A stretch of 41,033 nucleotides of DNA from an uncultured Bacteroidales bacterium. Lineage in GTDB: Bacteria > Bacteroidota > Bacteroidia > Bacteroidales > Bacteroidaceae. The notes beneath the pieces are model-generated. The model was not told the DNA's origin. It saw only the letters and a program-made list of their open reading frames with translations, and did no database searches. The stretch's first letter is position 1. The number at the start of each line of letters is the position of its first letter. Positions 25,301-32,811 of this stretch are shown in pieces. Made by a program: the position numbers and the translations under genes. The stretch lies in the NCBI GenBank assembly GCA_902763865.1, contig CACWTR010000020.1, positions 1 to 41,033 of the forward strand, written 5' to 3'.

Positions 25301-26165
25301 CGAAGTTGGTTTTTGCCGTGCTTCGGTACTTCGCGGTTCCGGTGAGGAGGTATGCCCGCACACAAGCAATGCACATCCATGCGATGTCGTCGTTGTACTC
25401 GTTGTATCCGCTGACGCCTTTCTGGTACCATGTGTTTCCGTTTCGGGAGATGAAGTTGGTGTAGAGGTTCTCGAACATCGTGGCATATTTCTGGTCGCCC
25501 GTCGTCTCGAGAGCATCGAGTACGACTTCAAACATTTCTGCGTCGCCCCACCATCCGCCGTTACCGATGACGTAGCCTGTGCCGGCCTTCTTGTAGGCGC
25601 GTTTCATCCATTTCTGCATCATGTCATCGCGCTTGTCCTTTGTGAATGCCTGCTCCATCGGTTCTACGACTTCTACGGTCCAGGTGATTCGTGCCGCATC
25701 GATGTTTCCTGTTGTGGTGTTGACGATTGTCAGGGTGCTACCTTCCACGGGGTCGGTTGCAGCAGCCAGCGCATATTTGCGTGTCGTGCCCTGATAGATG
25801 ATGTATCGGTCGGTTGTGTCTTCTACGGGCACGAACTCCCATGAGCCTTTGCTGTTTGCGGCATTCCTGCCTGTTTGTCCCACGTTGCCTCCGCTTCCGG
25901 ATGTGAGTCCTGCCAGGAAGTAGCCGGTGTAGTCATTGGAGAGCAGGAAGGTGCCGTTGGTCTTGGCGTTGAGCGTCCAGCGCTGTGCATTGACGTTTGT
26001 TTCTGTCCAAAGGACTGCCTTGGCGTTCTCGTCGAGCGAAGAGTTCTCGACGAAGACGGACTTGCCGCCATTGACGAGTCGGATGGTCTGTCCGTCGTCG
26101 AAGGCTTGGGCGCACAATGTGGCTGCCAGCATGATGAGGCCGAAGAGGGAGCGTAATGGTTTCAT
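22377..26165 (-). CDS. Secreted multidomain GH76 (alpha-1,6-mannanase family) protein
   Basis: The 1262-residue protein starts with a signal peptide (MKPLRSLFGLIMLAATLCAQA). Residues 25-170 look like a ricin/lectin-like domain (VNAQRWTLNAKTNGTF). The GH76 alpha/alpha barrel spans about 178-545 with the catalytic Asp pair at 259-260 in YNEYNDDIAWM. A CBM6-like module follows (MNEAEDF, then NGNYIGYHRVDFG). Three to four F5/8 type C/CBM32-like sandwiches cover about 695-1205 (GWSLQASNDGKEWETL, EWTLEGSNDGTTW). The end, YNLSGQRV then GIYVKNGKKVVVKF, is a C-terminal tail typical of secreted Prevotella proteins, probably a sorting signal. GH76 enzymes cut alpha-1,6-mannan. No SusCD pair is nearby. 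Consensus promoter upstream. Confidence 0.88.
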   Translation of the reverse strand: MKPLRSLFGLIMLAATLCAQAFDDGQTIRLVNGGKSVFVENSSLDENAKAVLWTETNVNAQRWTLNAKTNGTFLLSNDYTGYFLAGLTSGSGGNVGQTGRNAANSKGSWEFVPVEDTTDRYIIYQGTTRKYALAAATDPVEGSTLTIVNTTTGNIDAARITWTVEVVEPMEQAFTKDKRDDMMQKWMKRAYKKAGTGYVIGNGGWWGDAEMFEVVLDALETTGDQKYATMFENLYTNFISRNGNTWYQKGVSGYNEYNDDIAWMCIACVRAYLLTGTAKYRSTAKTNFDGMFKRADCYGNDLLQWKHNSGQGTNSCINGPAAVCACYLAIAQADTSYYQKARKTYMAERGKLFEMSNGKPTGKIWDSYDQGSGNYNYWASTYNQGTNLGAAIMLYNHYGDQMFKDDADAIIKWSEANMANSKGIIHVCQTVRGDLCGFKGIMLRYLRMYAETFNAPSHYAWIAKNAYHAWNNRNSAGITSSAWLTKAEENFKHKEGDELKDFGHEGNMTCVSAAFNCHLGAVDNHDAYTMNEAEDFNFIRNAPVTYDSGTDGEGSGMVGPMRNGNYIGYHRVDFGNKPASHLDLRANISLGTSGINVFLDQPNASKGILLCSVKGNELTATKTWDTIRKALSQPVMGMHNVYFVSTGTGQTNINWWQFQSLNPVFADLTNAGGYVTASFTASDDITSLIDDNLTTAVNANIEPDAETWVQYVSPSPMRIYGYQFFSGNDESGNPKGWSLQASNDGKEWETLHNEPDTAFSVFAQRYSADVETAKAYTHYRLLFLCQDDQTRLSVSEWQLLGRYVNDHDLTADGGTISEGCEALTDHVGTTVFTTPLTAVYQPGGNYTLTAYSITADAAQEAPVAWKLEGSANGTKFELIDQQTEATFPYDNCTNIYRVKPATSYRYYRLTLSDENAKLTQWQLFGQPDYGTYYADITSIATIQASNGSETEALTDDNGATYATLDGNSPYWDIHVPIPVRTLGFSMVSADDASLDPQGIALIGYNDEGTETQITSKSPSFPARGSRLTYVSSSAKQFKHFRLAVTEAAASTVRLADFELYGTAIAETDDPAMLVPASVEASAEGLSSTELIGRVNDGSRTTCYRAAFNKPVSISLSYDQPVSINTYAITSSKSEPTRDPAEWTLEGSNDGTTWTQLDKRSGQTFSQRYATQFYSVDSEEAYSTYRLTVTATDGANQIQIGEIQMLSIASSDPTGISCMHDAGNQTLKQDGQMYNLSGQRVNDKANLGRGIYVKNGKKVVVKF

Positions 26166-26195
26166 ACTTTTCCGATGTTTCAAGTTAACTTTGTG

Positions 26196-26226
26196 CAAAG
26201 ATAGTATTATTTGCTGAAACATCAAA
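26196..26226 (-). promoter_or_regulatory. Promoter of the GH76 gene
   Basis: Minus strand TTTG (26226-26223), 19 bases, TATCTTTG (26203-26196), 30 bases before the ATG. All positions match the Bacteroidetes consensus. Confidence 0.85.
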
Positions 26227-26240
26227 GGATGCCGCCCGAT

Positions 26241-27182
26241 TTATCTGTTCTCTGCTCCGCAATAGGGGCATTTGCCCAGTTCCCGAAGCCTTTTGCCGCA
26301 CGAGCCGCAAAGGTAGCGTGCCTTGGAACGGCGCGAATAGCGCAGAACGAGGACAAGGACGAAGAGGGCGAAGAGGATGTAGCTGATGCCGGGACTGAGT
26401 GCTGCCAGCGTGAAGAGCAGGTAGCAGAGGATGCAGCAGCCGAGCAGGGAGAGCAGGTACAGGACTGCCTCGCCGGTGGGGAGTTGGCGGCAGACCTCGT
26501 CTGTCGTGGCGATAGCCAGTACGAGCAACAGCCAGACGGTGCACAGGAAGAGGCTCAGGACGGGGGGAAGCACGAATGGGTTGAGCGTAGGATGGTAATA
26601 GTAGAGCAGCCAAGTCTCGGGCACATAGTGCTGGATGCCGGCATAGAGCAGGGCGGAGGCAGCCAAGGTGATGAGCAGGAAGGTGGGGTAGGGCGAGAGG
26701 ATGTCGCGCAGGAAGAAGACGTGCGGCTGCCGACGGCTGAACACCTGAAAAAGCAGCGCTACCAAGGAGATGACGAAGCCGACGGCAAAGAACCACAGAT
26801 GGCGCATGCTGAAGAGGTGGATGAACTGCGAGATGGGATCGTCGGGCACGACGCTTGCCATGAAGTCGCGTTGGTGTATCCAGCCCATCGTGAACTGGTC
26901 GTGTGCCAGCTTCACCCAGACGCTGTCCGTGGTGTCTTCGGGGATGACAAGCATTTCGGCCACGACGAGCGGGTCGCCCAGGCAGACGGTTATCCGCTCG
27001 CAGAGCGTATCGACAGGCAGGTTGTGGAGGGGTCGGTTGCTTTGCAGTTTTAGGCTGTCGGCGGAGAGTATGAAGTTGTCTCCCACCTCAAAGAGCGTTG
27101 CGTCCTCTTCCTGATAGTAGCATGAAGTGAGGAGCAGCATACAGGCCACGATTGCGAACAACGGTTTCATTTGCAGCATCAT
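26241..27182 (-). CDS. Lipoprotein-signal, multi-helix membrane protein with C-terminal zinc ribbon
   Basis: The protein (313 residues from the ATG at 27182, which overlaps the U32 stop as ATGA; ATGs at 27179 and 27170 are alternatives) starts with a lipoprotein-like signal (FAIVACMLLLTSC). A beta-rich extracytoplasmic segment (about 25-125) resembles an SH3-like domain. Six or so hydrophobic helices follow (about 132-290). The end is a zinc ribbon: CGSCGKRL, then CPYCGAENR. The lipobox on a polytopic protein is unusual but recurs in Bacteroidetes families of this kind. No function is known. It is the last gene of the metA operon. Confidence 0.7.
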   Translation of the reverse strand: MMLQMKPLFAIVACMLLLTSCYYQEEDATLFEVGDNFILSADSLKLQSNRPLHNLPVDTLCERITVCLGDPLVVAEMLVIPEDTTDSVWVKLAHDQFTMGWIHQRDFMASVVPDDPISQFIHLFSMRHLWFFAVGFVISLVALLFQVFSRRQPHVFFLRDILSPYPTFLLITLAASALLYAGIQHYVPETWLLYYYHPTLNPFVLPPVLSLFLCTVWLLLVLAIATTDEVCRQLPTGEAVLYLLSLLGCCILCYLLFTLAALSPGISYILFALFVLVLVLRYSRRSKARYLCGSCGKRLRELGKCPYCGAENR

Positions 27183-28972
27183 GTCGGGGAATTGCCTTGT
27201 CTGTTCTGAGCGGCCCATACTGTCATTTCGCACTTTCGGCAGTCGAATTCCAGTCGGAAGCGTCTCCCGTCGCCCAGGACAAGGAAAAGCGGCTCGGTCC
27301 ATTTGCTGCCAGGTTTGCTGCTTGCCCGGTCCTTCTTGCACATTCCCCAGGCGTGGCGCAGACAGAAGCGGCAGGTCATGAGGGGGGAGGATTCATTGAC
27401 CGTTGAGCATTGACCATTGAGTATTGACCGTTGGGCATTGGGCGTTGGGCGTTGGGCATCTTTCGGTAAGGCCGAATGTTCATTGTTCAATGGTGATTGA
27501 CGGGTGGTTTCCCTTCTCCATTCTGCCAAGAGGCTTCTGGGGATGAACCAGGGCTGGGAGAAGCGCACCTCTACGTCGGTGCATCGGTATGGTGTGTCGC
27601 CGAGCTTGCTCAGGACGTCGCGGACGGAGGCGGTCTGGTCGTTTCGTGCCGGCTGATGCTCCGCCGCGAATTCCTTGCTGCGGTGTGTGCCGTCCTGTGC
27701 CGTAAAGGTCAGGCGGAAGCCTTTTTCTGTTTCTTCGAGCAGGAAACGGGCTTCGATGCGTCGCTCTGCCGTCTGTCCCTCCATGAGGCGCTCCCATTGT
27801 CGGTCGTAGCTTCGCCACAGGACAGACCCCTCCCGGCCTCCTCGTAAGGGGAAGGTTTGGTGGGGGTCAGCCGTGTAGAGATGGTTGCCCTCGGCCCTGT
27901 TCACGCGGAAGCCTTGCAGTCGTCCTTCTGCATCGAGGAAGCAGAGGCCGTCGCCGTTGCTGAAGGATTCGGTGGAGCTGACGATGATGCAGTTGCCACG
28001 CACCTCCTTCACGTGACCGACCTCGCGTCCGCGGCTCTTCGGCGTGTCGGGCGAAGCCATGTCGTCGGTCCTGCCGAAGAGGAAATAGTCGGTATAGCCT
28101 CGCGAGAAGCTGCGCGAGAGGTCGGGCTGAAAGGTGTAGGACGAACTCCCGAAGGAGGAGCGGACAAACTCCGGCCTGCGCTTTAGGATGCTGTCGATGG
28201 CCTGCCGGTAGGCGGCAGTGACGTTCTTGACGTAGGCCGCGTCCTTCAGTCTTCCTTCTATCTTGAAGCTCCCGACTCCGGCATCCATCAGGGCCTCGAG
28301 ATGTTTCAGGCGGTTCATGTCCTTGAGCGAGAGCAGGTACTTGTCCCTGATGAGGGTGTTGCCCTCTGCCGTTTGCAGCGAGAAGGGCAGACGGCAGAAC
28401 TGTGCGCACTCGCCGCGATTGGCCGAGCGACCGAAACAGTACTCCGAGGCATAGCACCTTCCGCTCAGCGAGACGCAGAGTGCGCCGTGGACAAAGACCT
28501 CGAGGCAAGCCTCCGGCACCGCCTTGTGGATGCTGCGAATCTGTTCAAGTGAAAGTTCGCGTGCTAAAACTATCTGATTGAATCCAAGTTCTTTGAGCTT
28601 CGATACTTTCTCTGCTGTTCTGTTGTCCATCTGGGTGCTTGCATGCAGGGGGATGGGCGGCAGGTCCATTCCGAGGAAGGCCATGTCCTGTACGATGAGA
28701 GCATCCGTTCCGCCCCGATAGAGCTCCCATGCCAGCCGGCGGGCATCCTCCCTCTCGTGTTCATGCAGCAGGGTGTTGAGGGTGACATAGACCTTGGCTC
28801 CGTAGCGATGGGCATAGTCGCAGAGACGTGCGATGTCGTCGGTGGTGTTGCCGGCAGCTGCCCTTGCCCCGAATCGCGGCGCACCAATATAGACGGCATC
28901 CGCCCCGTGGTCGATGGCCGCCAGCCCGCACTCGAGGTTCTTGGCAGGGGAGAGTAGCTCAATGTATTTCAT
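27179..28972 (-). CDS. U32 family peptidase (RlhA/YhbU-like)
   Basis: The 597-residue protein has the U32 signature: ELLSPAKNLECGLAAIDHGADAVYIG at the start, HASTQMDNRTA near 111, and the Cys-rich segment GALCVSLSGRCYASEYCFGRSANRGECAQFCRLPF around 165-200, thought to hold an iron-sulfur cluster. Several characterised U32 proteins are not peptidases but tRNA/rRNA hydroxylation factors; E. coli RlhA hydroxylates 23S rRNA. A C-terminal Cys-rich unit (TCRFCLRHAWGMCKKD) follows a repetitive linker. It overlaps metA by 14 bases and the zinc-ribbon gene by 4. Which reaction it performs is not settled. Confidence 0.88.
   Translation of the reverse strand: MKYIELLSPAKNLECGLAAIDHGADAVYIGAPRFGARAAAGNTTDDIARLCDYAHRYGAKVYVTLNTLLHEHEREDARRLAWELYRGGTDALIVQDMAFLGMDLPPIPLHASTQMDNRTAEKVSKLKELGFNQIVLARELSLEQIRSIHKAVPEACLEVFVHGALCVSLSGRCYASEYCFGRSANRGECAQFCRLPFSLQTAEGNTLIRDKYLLSLKDMNRLKHLEALMDAGVGSFKIEGRLKDAAYVKNVTAAYRQAIDSILKRRPEFVRSSFGSSSYTFQPDLSRSFSRGYTDYFLFGRTDDMASPDTPKSRGREVGHVKEVRGNCIIVSSTESFSNGDGLCFLDAEGRLQGFRVNRAEGNHLYTADPHQTFPLRGGREGSVLWRSYDRQWERLMEGQTAERRIEARFLLEETEKGFRLTFTAQDGTHRSKEFAAEHQPARNDQTASVRDVLSKLGDTPYRCTDVEVRFSQPWFIPRSLLAEWRRETTRQSPLNNEHSALPKDAQRPTPNAQRSILNGQCSTVNESSPLMTCRFCLRHAWGMCKKDRASSKPGSKWTEPLFLVLGDGRRFRLEFDCRKCEMTVWAAQNRQGNSPT
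27388..27500 (-). repeat. In-frame tandem repeat in the U32 peptidase gene
   Basis: On the coding strand near-copies of CCCAACG(C) and GGTCAATACTCAAT-type units run from about 27460 to 27400, preceded by TTGAACAATGAACATT. They encode a linker with DAQRPTPNAQRSILNGQ. It is inserted just before the conserved TCRFCLRHAWG segment. Such 'CAATGG/CCCAACG' unit repeats are otherwise spacer sequences in Bacteroidetes. Confidence 0.7.
27826..27876 (-). repeat. Possible second in-frame GC-rich element in the U32 gene
   Basis: The coding strand here has CCCCCACCAAACCTTCCCC, then a GGCCGGGAGGGG part, resembling GC-rich dispersed elements of Bacteroidetes. It encodes DPHQTFPLRGGREGS. Length gain over homologues seems small, so chance similarity is possible. 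Confidence 0.35.
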
Positions 28973-29876
28973 TGATGTCGAAGGGCGTTTCTTGATAGAC
29001 GTAGTAGTTGAGCCAGTTCTGGAAGAGCAGGTTTCCGTGTCCGCGCCAGGTGACGAGCGGTCCCTTCTCCGGGTCGTCGTCGCGATAGTAGTTGTAGGGC
29101 TTGTGTATGGGCAGGCCCTTGCCGAGGTCGCGCCTGTACTCCGTGTCGAGCGTCAGGGGAGAGTATTCCGAGTGGCCCGTGATGAATATCTCGCGTCCGT
29201 TGCGTGCCATCACCATCGAGACTCCGCTGATTTCGCTTTCTGCTATCAGCGTCAGTTCGGGTGCGGCCAGTATGTCCTCCCTGCGGATTTCGGTGTGACG
29301 GCTGTGGGGCATGTAGAAGATGTCGTCGAAGCCGCGGAATATAGGCAGGCGGGGCAGGAGCGGCACCTGCGGAAAGATGCCGAACATCTTCTCGGGAAGC
29401 GGGTACTTGGGAATGCCGTAGTGGTAGTAGAGCCCGGCTTGTGCCGCCCAGCATATATACATTGTGCTGGTCACGTGTGTACGGGCCCATGCAAATATCT
29501 CCGTCATCTCGTCCCAGTAGTTCACTGCTTCGAAGTCAAGGTGTTCCACGGGAGCACCGGTGATGATCATGCCGTCGAACTTCTCGGGCCGCATCTCTTC
29601 GAAGTCGCGGTAGAAGGCCCGCATGTGCTCTATGGGCGTGTTCTTGCTCGTATGGGCTTTCACCTTCATCAGGTGTATTTCGAGCTGCAGCGGACTGTTC
29701 GACAGCAGACGGACCAGGTCTGTCTCTGTCGTAATCTTCAGGGGCATGAGGTTCAGTATGGCGATGCGCAACGGACGGATGTCCTGCGTGTCGGCGCGTT
29801 GGCTGCCCAACACGAAGATGTTCTCTTCACGCAGAAATTCTATGGCCGGCAGCCTGTCGGGGAGTATAAGGGGCAT
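28959..29876 (-). CDS. metA: Homoserine O-acyltransferase MetA, probably acetyl-CoA specific
   Basis: MetA acylates L-homoserine, the first committed step of methionine synthesis. The 305-residue protein has the family catalytic set at canonical positions: Cys142 in ICWAAQ, His235 in FITGHSEY and Glu237. In characterised MetA enzymes residue 111 sets acyl-CoA choice: Gly gives succinyl-CoA (E. coli) and Glu gives acetyl-CoA (Bacillus cereus). Here GAPVEHLDF puts Glu at 111, so O-acetylhomoserine is the predicted product. The gene leads an operon with the U32 peptidase and the zinc-ribbon protein. A -7 box (TACCTTTG) lies 42 bases upstream. No SAM riboswitch fold is evident. Confidence 0.95.
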   Translation of the reverse strand: MPLILPDRLPAIEFLREENIFVLGSQRADTQDIRPLRIAILNLMPLKITTETDLVRLLSNSPLQLEIHLMKVKAHTSKNTPIEHMRAFYRDFEEMRPEKFDGMIITGAPVEHLDFEAVNYWDEMTEIFAWARTHVTSTMYICWAAQAGLYYHYGIPKYPLPEKMFGIFPQVPLLPRLPIFRGFDDIFYMPHSRHTEIRREDILAAPELTLIAESEISGVSMVMARNGREIFITGHSEYSPLTLDTEYRRDLGKGLPIHKPYNYYRDDDPEKGPLVTWRGHGNLLFQNWLNYYVYQETPFDINEIH

Positions 29877-29917
29877 GGACTATTTCAGGATTTGACGATT
29901 CACTCTTATTTTCCCTG

Positions 29918-29925
29918 CAAAGGTA
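29918..29925 (-). promoter_or_regulatory. metA: -7 box of the metA operon
   Basis: TACCTTTG on the minus strand. At the -33 position there is TTCT (19 bases upstream), a poor match to TTTG. The region just upstream carries a short direct repeat, GTGAAAACTGA (29935 and 29950). Confidence 0.6.
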
Positions 29926-30000
29926 CGAATAAAAGTGAAAACTGAGAAGTGAAAACTGAAGAAATTAAACCAGAAAGTTGCATCTCCACGTCATAAAGTT

Positions 30001-30082
30001 ATTTTCACGTCATGAAAATCTATTTTCAAGCTTTGAAAATTAATTTTCACGTCATGAAAATCTATTTTCACGTCATGAAAAT
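30001..30082. repeat. Palindrome array R4: four ATTTTCA-N5-TGAAAAT units at 21 bp period
   Basis: Units at 30001-30019, 30022-30040, 30043-30061 and 30064-30082 are each 19 bases with perfect 7-bp arms ATTTTCA/TGAAAAT. Three have the centre CGTCA and one has AGCTT. Two-base spacers CT, TA and CT give an exact 21-base period. A partial unit (CCACGTCAT) lies near 29986. GAAGCGTTG follows at about 30091. The array is 27 bases past the stop of the polytopic protein gene and upstream of the metA promoter. Confidence 0.85.
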
Positions 30083-30109
30083 AGTTTTATGAAGCGTTGA
30101 TTCGGGTTT

Positions 30110-31615
30110 CTATTGCAGGGCTGGCCGCTTATTGCGGGCGTAGATACAGATTTTCATCATCTGTATCATGGAGTGGGAATGATAAATCAGGTGATAGTTC
30201 TGCCTGATGAAGGCTAACTCAGCTGCTTTGCCTTCGTTCTCCGGCGCATTTGCGGGGATGCGTTCCTCCCGCATGGTTTCGCCATCCGCCAGGATGACTT
30301 CGGGGCAAGTCTCGGTCAGCCCTTTCGTTTCTGCAACGCCGTAATCGCCCTTCGACTGGAAAGGCAGGAAGATGCGGTTGCACTGAACCAGCCCCGAGCG
30401 TTGCAGAACGTTGGCACCAGCCGTCATCGTGTTGTAGTTCCAGATTGAAGCCTTTTGCTTCTCGTCCAGCGCGTTCAGCACTTCGGAGCACTCGGCAATC
30501 GCCTTCTCGCGACGTACGAGGTTGTCGGCCTTTTGCATGACAGCCTTGCGGAAGATACCCGCCAGCCCTGCCGTCAGGACTAACAGAACCAACCCGGTCA
30601 GTCGCCAGTCAAGCTTCTTTATGCTGAAGACGCTGTTGCCCAGTGCAAGGGACAGGGAGACGACTATGAGCGGAGAGAAAAGCGTAAAGTAATGGGCATA
30701 ATAGGCTCTGCCTGTCGTCAGAAGCGTGAGAAGAAAAGCCGAAAGTGTGAACCATACGAGCTTCTTGCCGCGGTTCCAGCCGCAGCAGAGCATCATGGTC
30801 AACGACAGGGCGGGGAAGTAAAAACCGCTGGCCCGCCACAGCGGTTCGTGCGCGAACCGGTCAACATAGAGCAGGTTGAAGCCGATATTTCCGAACCAGT
30901 AATCCCCCATGTGCTGTAGGCCGTACAGCCCGGCATACAGTCCGCCCACAGACAGGACAACCAGGCACCCTCCCAAGAACACCAGCCAGGTTTCCTTGGC
31001 CAGCTTCGTGAATTCCTTCCGGTGCAAAAGGTCGAGGAATATGTACAGGCAGACTGCAAACGCGGGCATGATATTGTTCAGCCGGAAATGTGCAACGATG
31101 CCAATGCAGACACCGATGCAGAAGCAGTCGCGAAGGCTTATCTCCTGCCCCTTGAACTCCTGCCTGACAAGGTAGTATATCGGTATGCTCAGTGGAAGAA
31201 GGCTCCATGTCTCGGTCATGTTGCCCCCCTCCCGCAGGCAAGCAAAGGACATTGCCAACAGCGCGGGAAGATACCTCAGGGCATGGTTCCCCATCAGGAA
31301 GGCGGAGATACGGAGCCAACAAAGGAAGGTGGCCGACAGACAAAGACTCAACAGGCAGTATAGACCGGTGTGCCCGGGCGAGAGCCACAAGCCGATGGCA
31401 TTGACGGCATAGAGCAGGAAACCCTTGTGGTCGAACAAATCGACATAGGGGATGCGCCCTTGCAACATGCCAAGTCCCACCTGTTGGAAAATGGCGGGGT
31501 CGTAACCACTGTACGAGGTAAAGGGATTGAGCGCAAGGGCGTAGCTGAAGAAGCAACAGGCGAACCCTGCAGCTATCGACAACGCTATGTCGTTCCTCAA
31601 TCCACTTCGCATCAT
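30110..31615 (-). CDS. Polytopic GT-C-like glycosyltransferase
   Basis: The 501-residue protein has about eleven hydrophobic helices, then a soluble C-terminal part (about 365-501). An early loop, SGYDPAIFQQVGLGMLQGRIPYVDLFDHKG, with acidic residues in the first extracytoplasmic loop, is typical of GT-C enzymes, which transfer sugars from polyprenyl-phosphate donors outside the membrane. Its ATG overlaps the stop of the GT2 gene (ATGA). With gtrA and GT2 it forms the usual three-part set: donor synthesis, flipping and transfer. The acceptor glycan is unknown. Assignment as GT-C is by topology and context, not by a diagnostic motif. Confidence 0.7.
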   Translation of the reverse strand: MMRSGLRNDIALSIAAGFACCFFSYALALNPFTSYSGYDPAIFQQVGLGMLQGRIPYVDLFDHKGFLLYAVNAIGLWLSPGHTGLYCLLSLCLSATFLCWLRISAFLMGNHALRYLPALLAMSFACLREGGNMTETWSLLPLSIPIYYLVRQEFKGQEISLRDCFCIGVCIGIVAHFRLNNIMPAFAVCLYIFLDLLHRKEFTKLAKETWLVFLGGCLVVLSVGGLYAGLYGLQHMGDYWFGNIGFNLLYVDRFAHEPLWRASGFYFPALSLTMMLCCGWNRGKKLVWFTLSAFLLTLLTTGRAYYAHYFTLFSPLIVVSLSLALGNSVFSIKKLDWRLTGLVLLVLTAGLAGIFRKAVMQKADNLVRREKAIAECSEVLNALDEKQKASIWNYNTMTAGANVLQRSGLVQCNRIFLPFQSKGDYGVAETKGLTETCPEVILADGETMREERIPANAPENEGKAAELAFIRQNYHLIYHSHSMIQMMKICIYARNKRPALQ

Positions 31616-32343
31616 AGTCCGTCGGTATCTTGGAGGTTACGGTTAATTTCCCGGAAATCGCTCAGTGCTTTCCAGCCAATCCGGAAGATGCGTCGCATGT
31701 TGATGGAGTTAACGCCGCCCTGCCGGGGCTTAAAGGTAATCTTGTGCCACCCGATGCGGTAGTTCCATTTGGTGGCGATGGCGGATATGGCTACGTTGCA
31801 CAGTCCGTAGTCAGCGGGGATGACATCCATGATTCGTTGCAGCTTGTCCGTCCGCATCAGGCGGAATGGAGTGTTGGCATCCGTCACCCATACGTGGAAC
31901 ATGAGCCAAACGACCATCCGAAGCGTTCTTGCCACGAAGACCCGGCCTATTCCGTCGCGCCTCCCTGTCCGGTGCCCGATCTGGAAGTCATACCTGTCCC
32001 TGTCCTCCCACATCTGCCAGAACTCGTCCGGACTGGTCTGTCCGTCGCTGTCCGTCTGGAAGACGTAGTCTGCACCGTTGATGATGGCATAGCGATACAG
32101 GTAGAGCACCGTCGCGCCATGTCCGGAATTGGGTTTGTCCAGCGGTTCGAACAGCGGATGGCTGACTTTCAGTCGCTCCATGATTCCGAAGGTGTCGTCC
32201 CGGCTGCCGTCGTTGGCGATGACGAGCCTGGCATCGACACCCGCCCCGTGGAGCTTTTCTGCTACAGGATACCATTGCCTCACCGTCGTCTCTATATTCT
32301 GAGCCTCATTATAGGCAGGCATAACGATGTAAACTCTACTCAT
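31612..32343 (-). CDS. GT2 glycosyltransferase (DPM1/GtrB-like, soluble form)
   Basis: The 243-residue protein has a GT-A fold with VYIVMPAYNEAQNIE at the start, NDGSRDDT near 49 and the metal-binding Asp-x-Asp in FQTDSDGQTSPDEFWQMW near 95. It resembles dolichyl-phosphate mannose synthase-type enzymes that load a sugar onto undecaprenyl phosphate. It lacks the two C-terminal membrane helices seen in GtrB, as in DPM1 proteins. It overlaps gtrA by 8 bases and the next gene by 4. The sugar donor is unproven; glf in the same operon suggests UDP-galactofuranose. Confidence 0.85.
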   Translation of the reverse strand: MSRVYIVMPAYNEAQNIETTVRQWYPVAEKLHGAGVDARLVIANDGSRDDTFGIMERLKVSHPLFEPLDKPNSGHGATVLYLYRYAIINGADYVFQTDSDGQTSPDEFWQMWEDRDRYDFQIGHRTGRRDGIGRVFVARTLRMVVWLMFHVWVTDANTPFRLMRTDKLQRIMDVIPADYGLCNVAISAIATKWNYRIGWHKITFKPRQGGVNSINMRRIFRIGWKALSDFREINRNLQDTDGL

Positions 32344-32794
32344 GGTCTTCTTTTTGAGGTTGCAGCATTGCAGTATGATTCCCTTGTCCTGCCTTCTTGA
32401 ATGATATGAACTTGTTCAGCAGGAACTGTACGATGCCCACTATCAGGATGGTGATCAGCTTTGAAACGGTCCGCTCTATGTTCAGGCTCTCGATGCAGAA
32501 ACGAAGGATGGCTGAACTCAGGAACAACCCGAAGATGCCAACCGAGAAAAACAGAATCATACGCCGGACAGGATGGTCCGTCACCCTGAAGTTGTATTTC
32601 CGGTTCAGCAGGAAACTGCACAAAATACCCGTGGAGCAACTTAGTGCGTTGGCCAGCAGGTAATGCAGCGGAGTCCAAAGAGTGAGTCCGGAGAACAGCA
32701 GGAAGTCGAGCATGGCGGTACAGCTTCCTATGATGCCGTACAGGACGAGGCTCTTGGAGAGCGACCAGAACGTATGGATTCGTGGGATGAGCAT
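32336..32794 (-). CDS. GtrA-like membrane protein, putative polyprenyl-phosphate-sugar flippase
   Basis: The 152-residue protein has four membrane helices and GtrA hallmarks: FGIIGSCTAMLDFLLF-like start (YGIIGSCTAMLDFLLF near 19), LLNRKYNFRV near 62 and a final helix ending FLLNKFISFKK. GtrA proteins are thought to flip undecaprenyl-phosphate-linked sugars to the outer face. It starts 17 bases after glf and overlaps the GT2 gene, so the four genes form one unit. Confidence 0.88.
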   Translation of the reverse strand: MLIPRIHTFWSLSKSLVLYGIIGSCTAMLDFLLFSGLTLWTPLHYLLANALSCSTGILCSFLLNRKYNFRVTDHPVRRMILFFSVGIFGLFLSSAILRFCIESLNIERTVSKLITILIVGIVQFLLNKFISFKKAGQGNHTAMLQPQKEDHE

Positions 32795-32811
32795 TGTCGG
32801 GCTGAGGCTGA

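Noticed and set aside
29877-30000. SAM riboswitch before metA
   Set aside because: The leader is about 40 bases from the -7 box and shows no multi-stem fold; sequence upstream is repeats.
30001-30082. Repeat array as a CRISPR
   Set aside because: Units are only 19 bases with 2-base spacers, and no cas genes are nearby; spacers are far too short.
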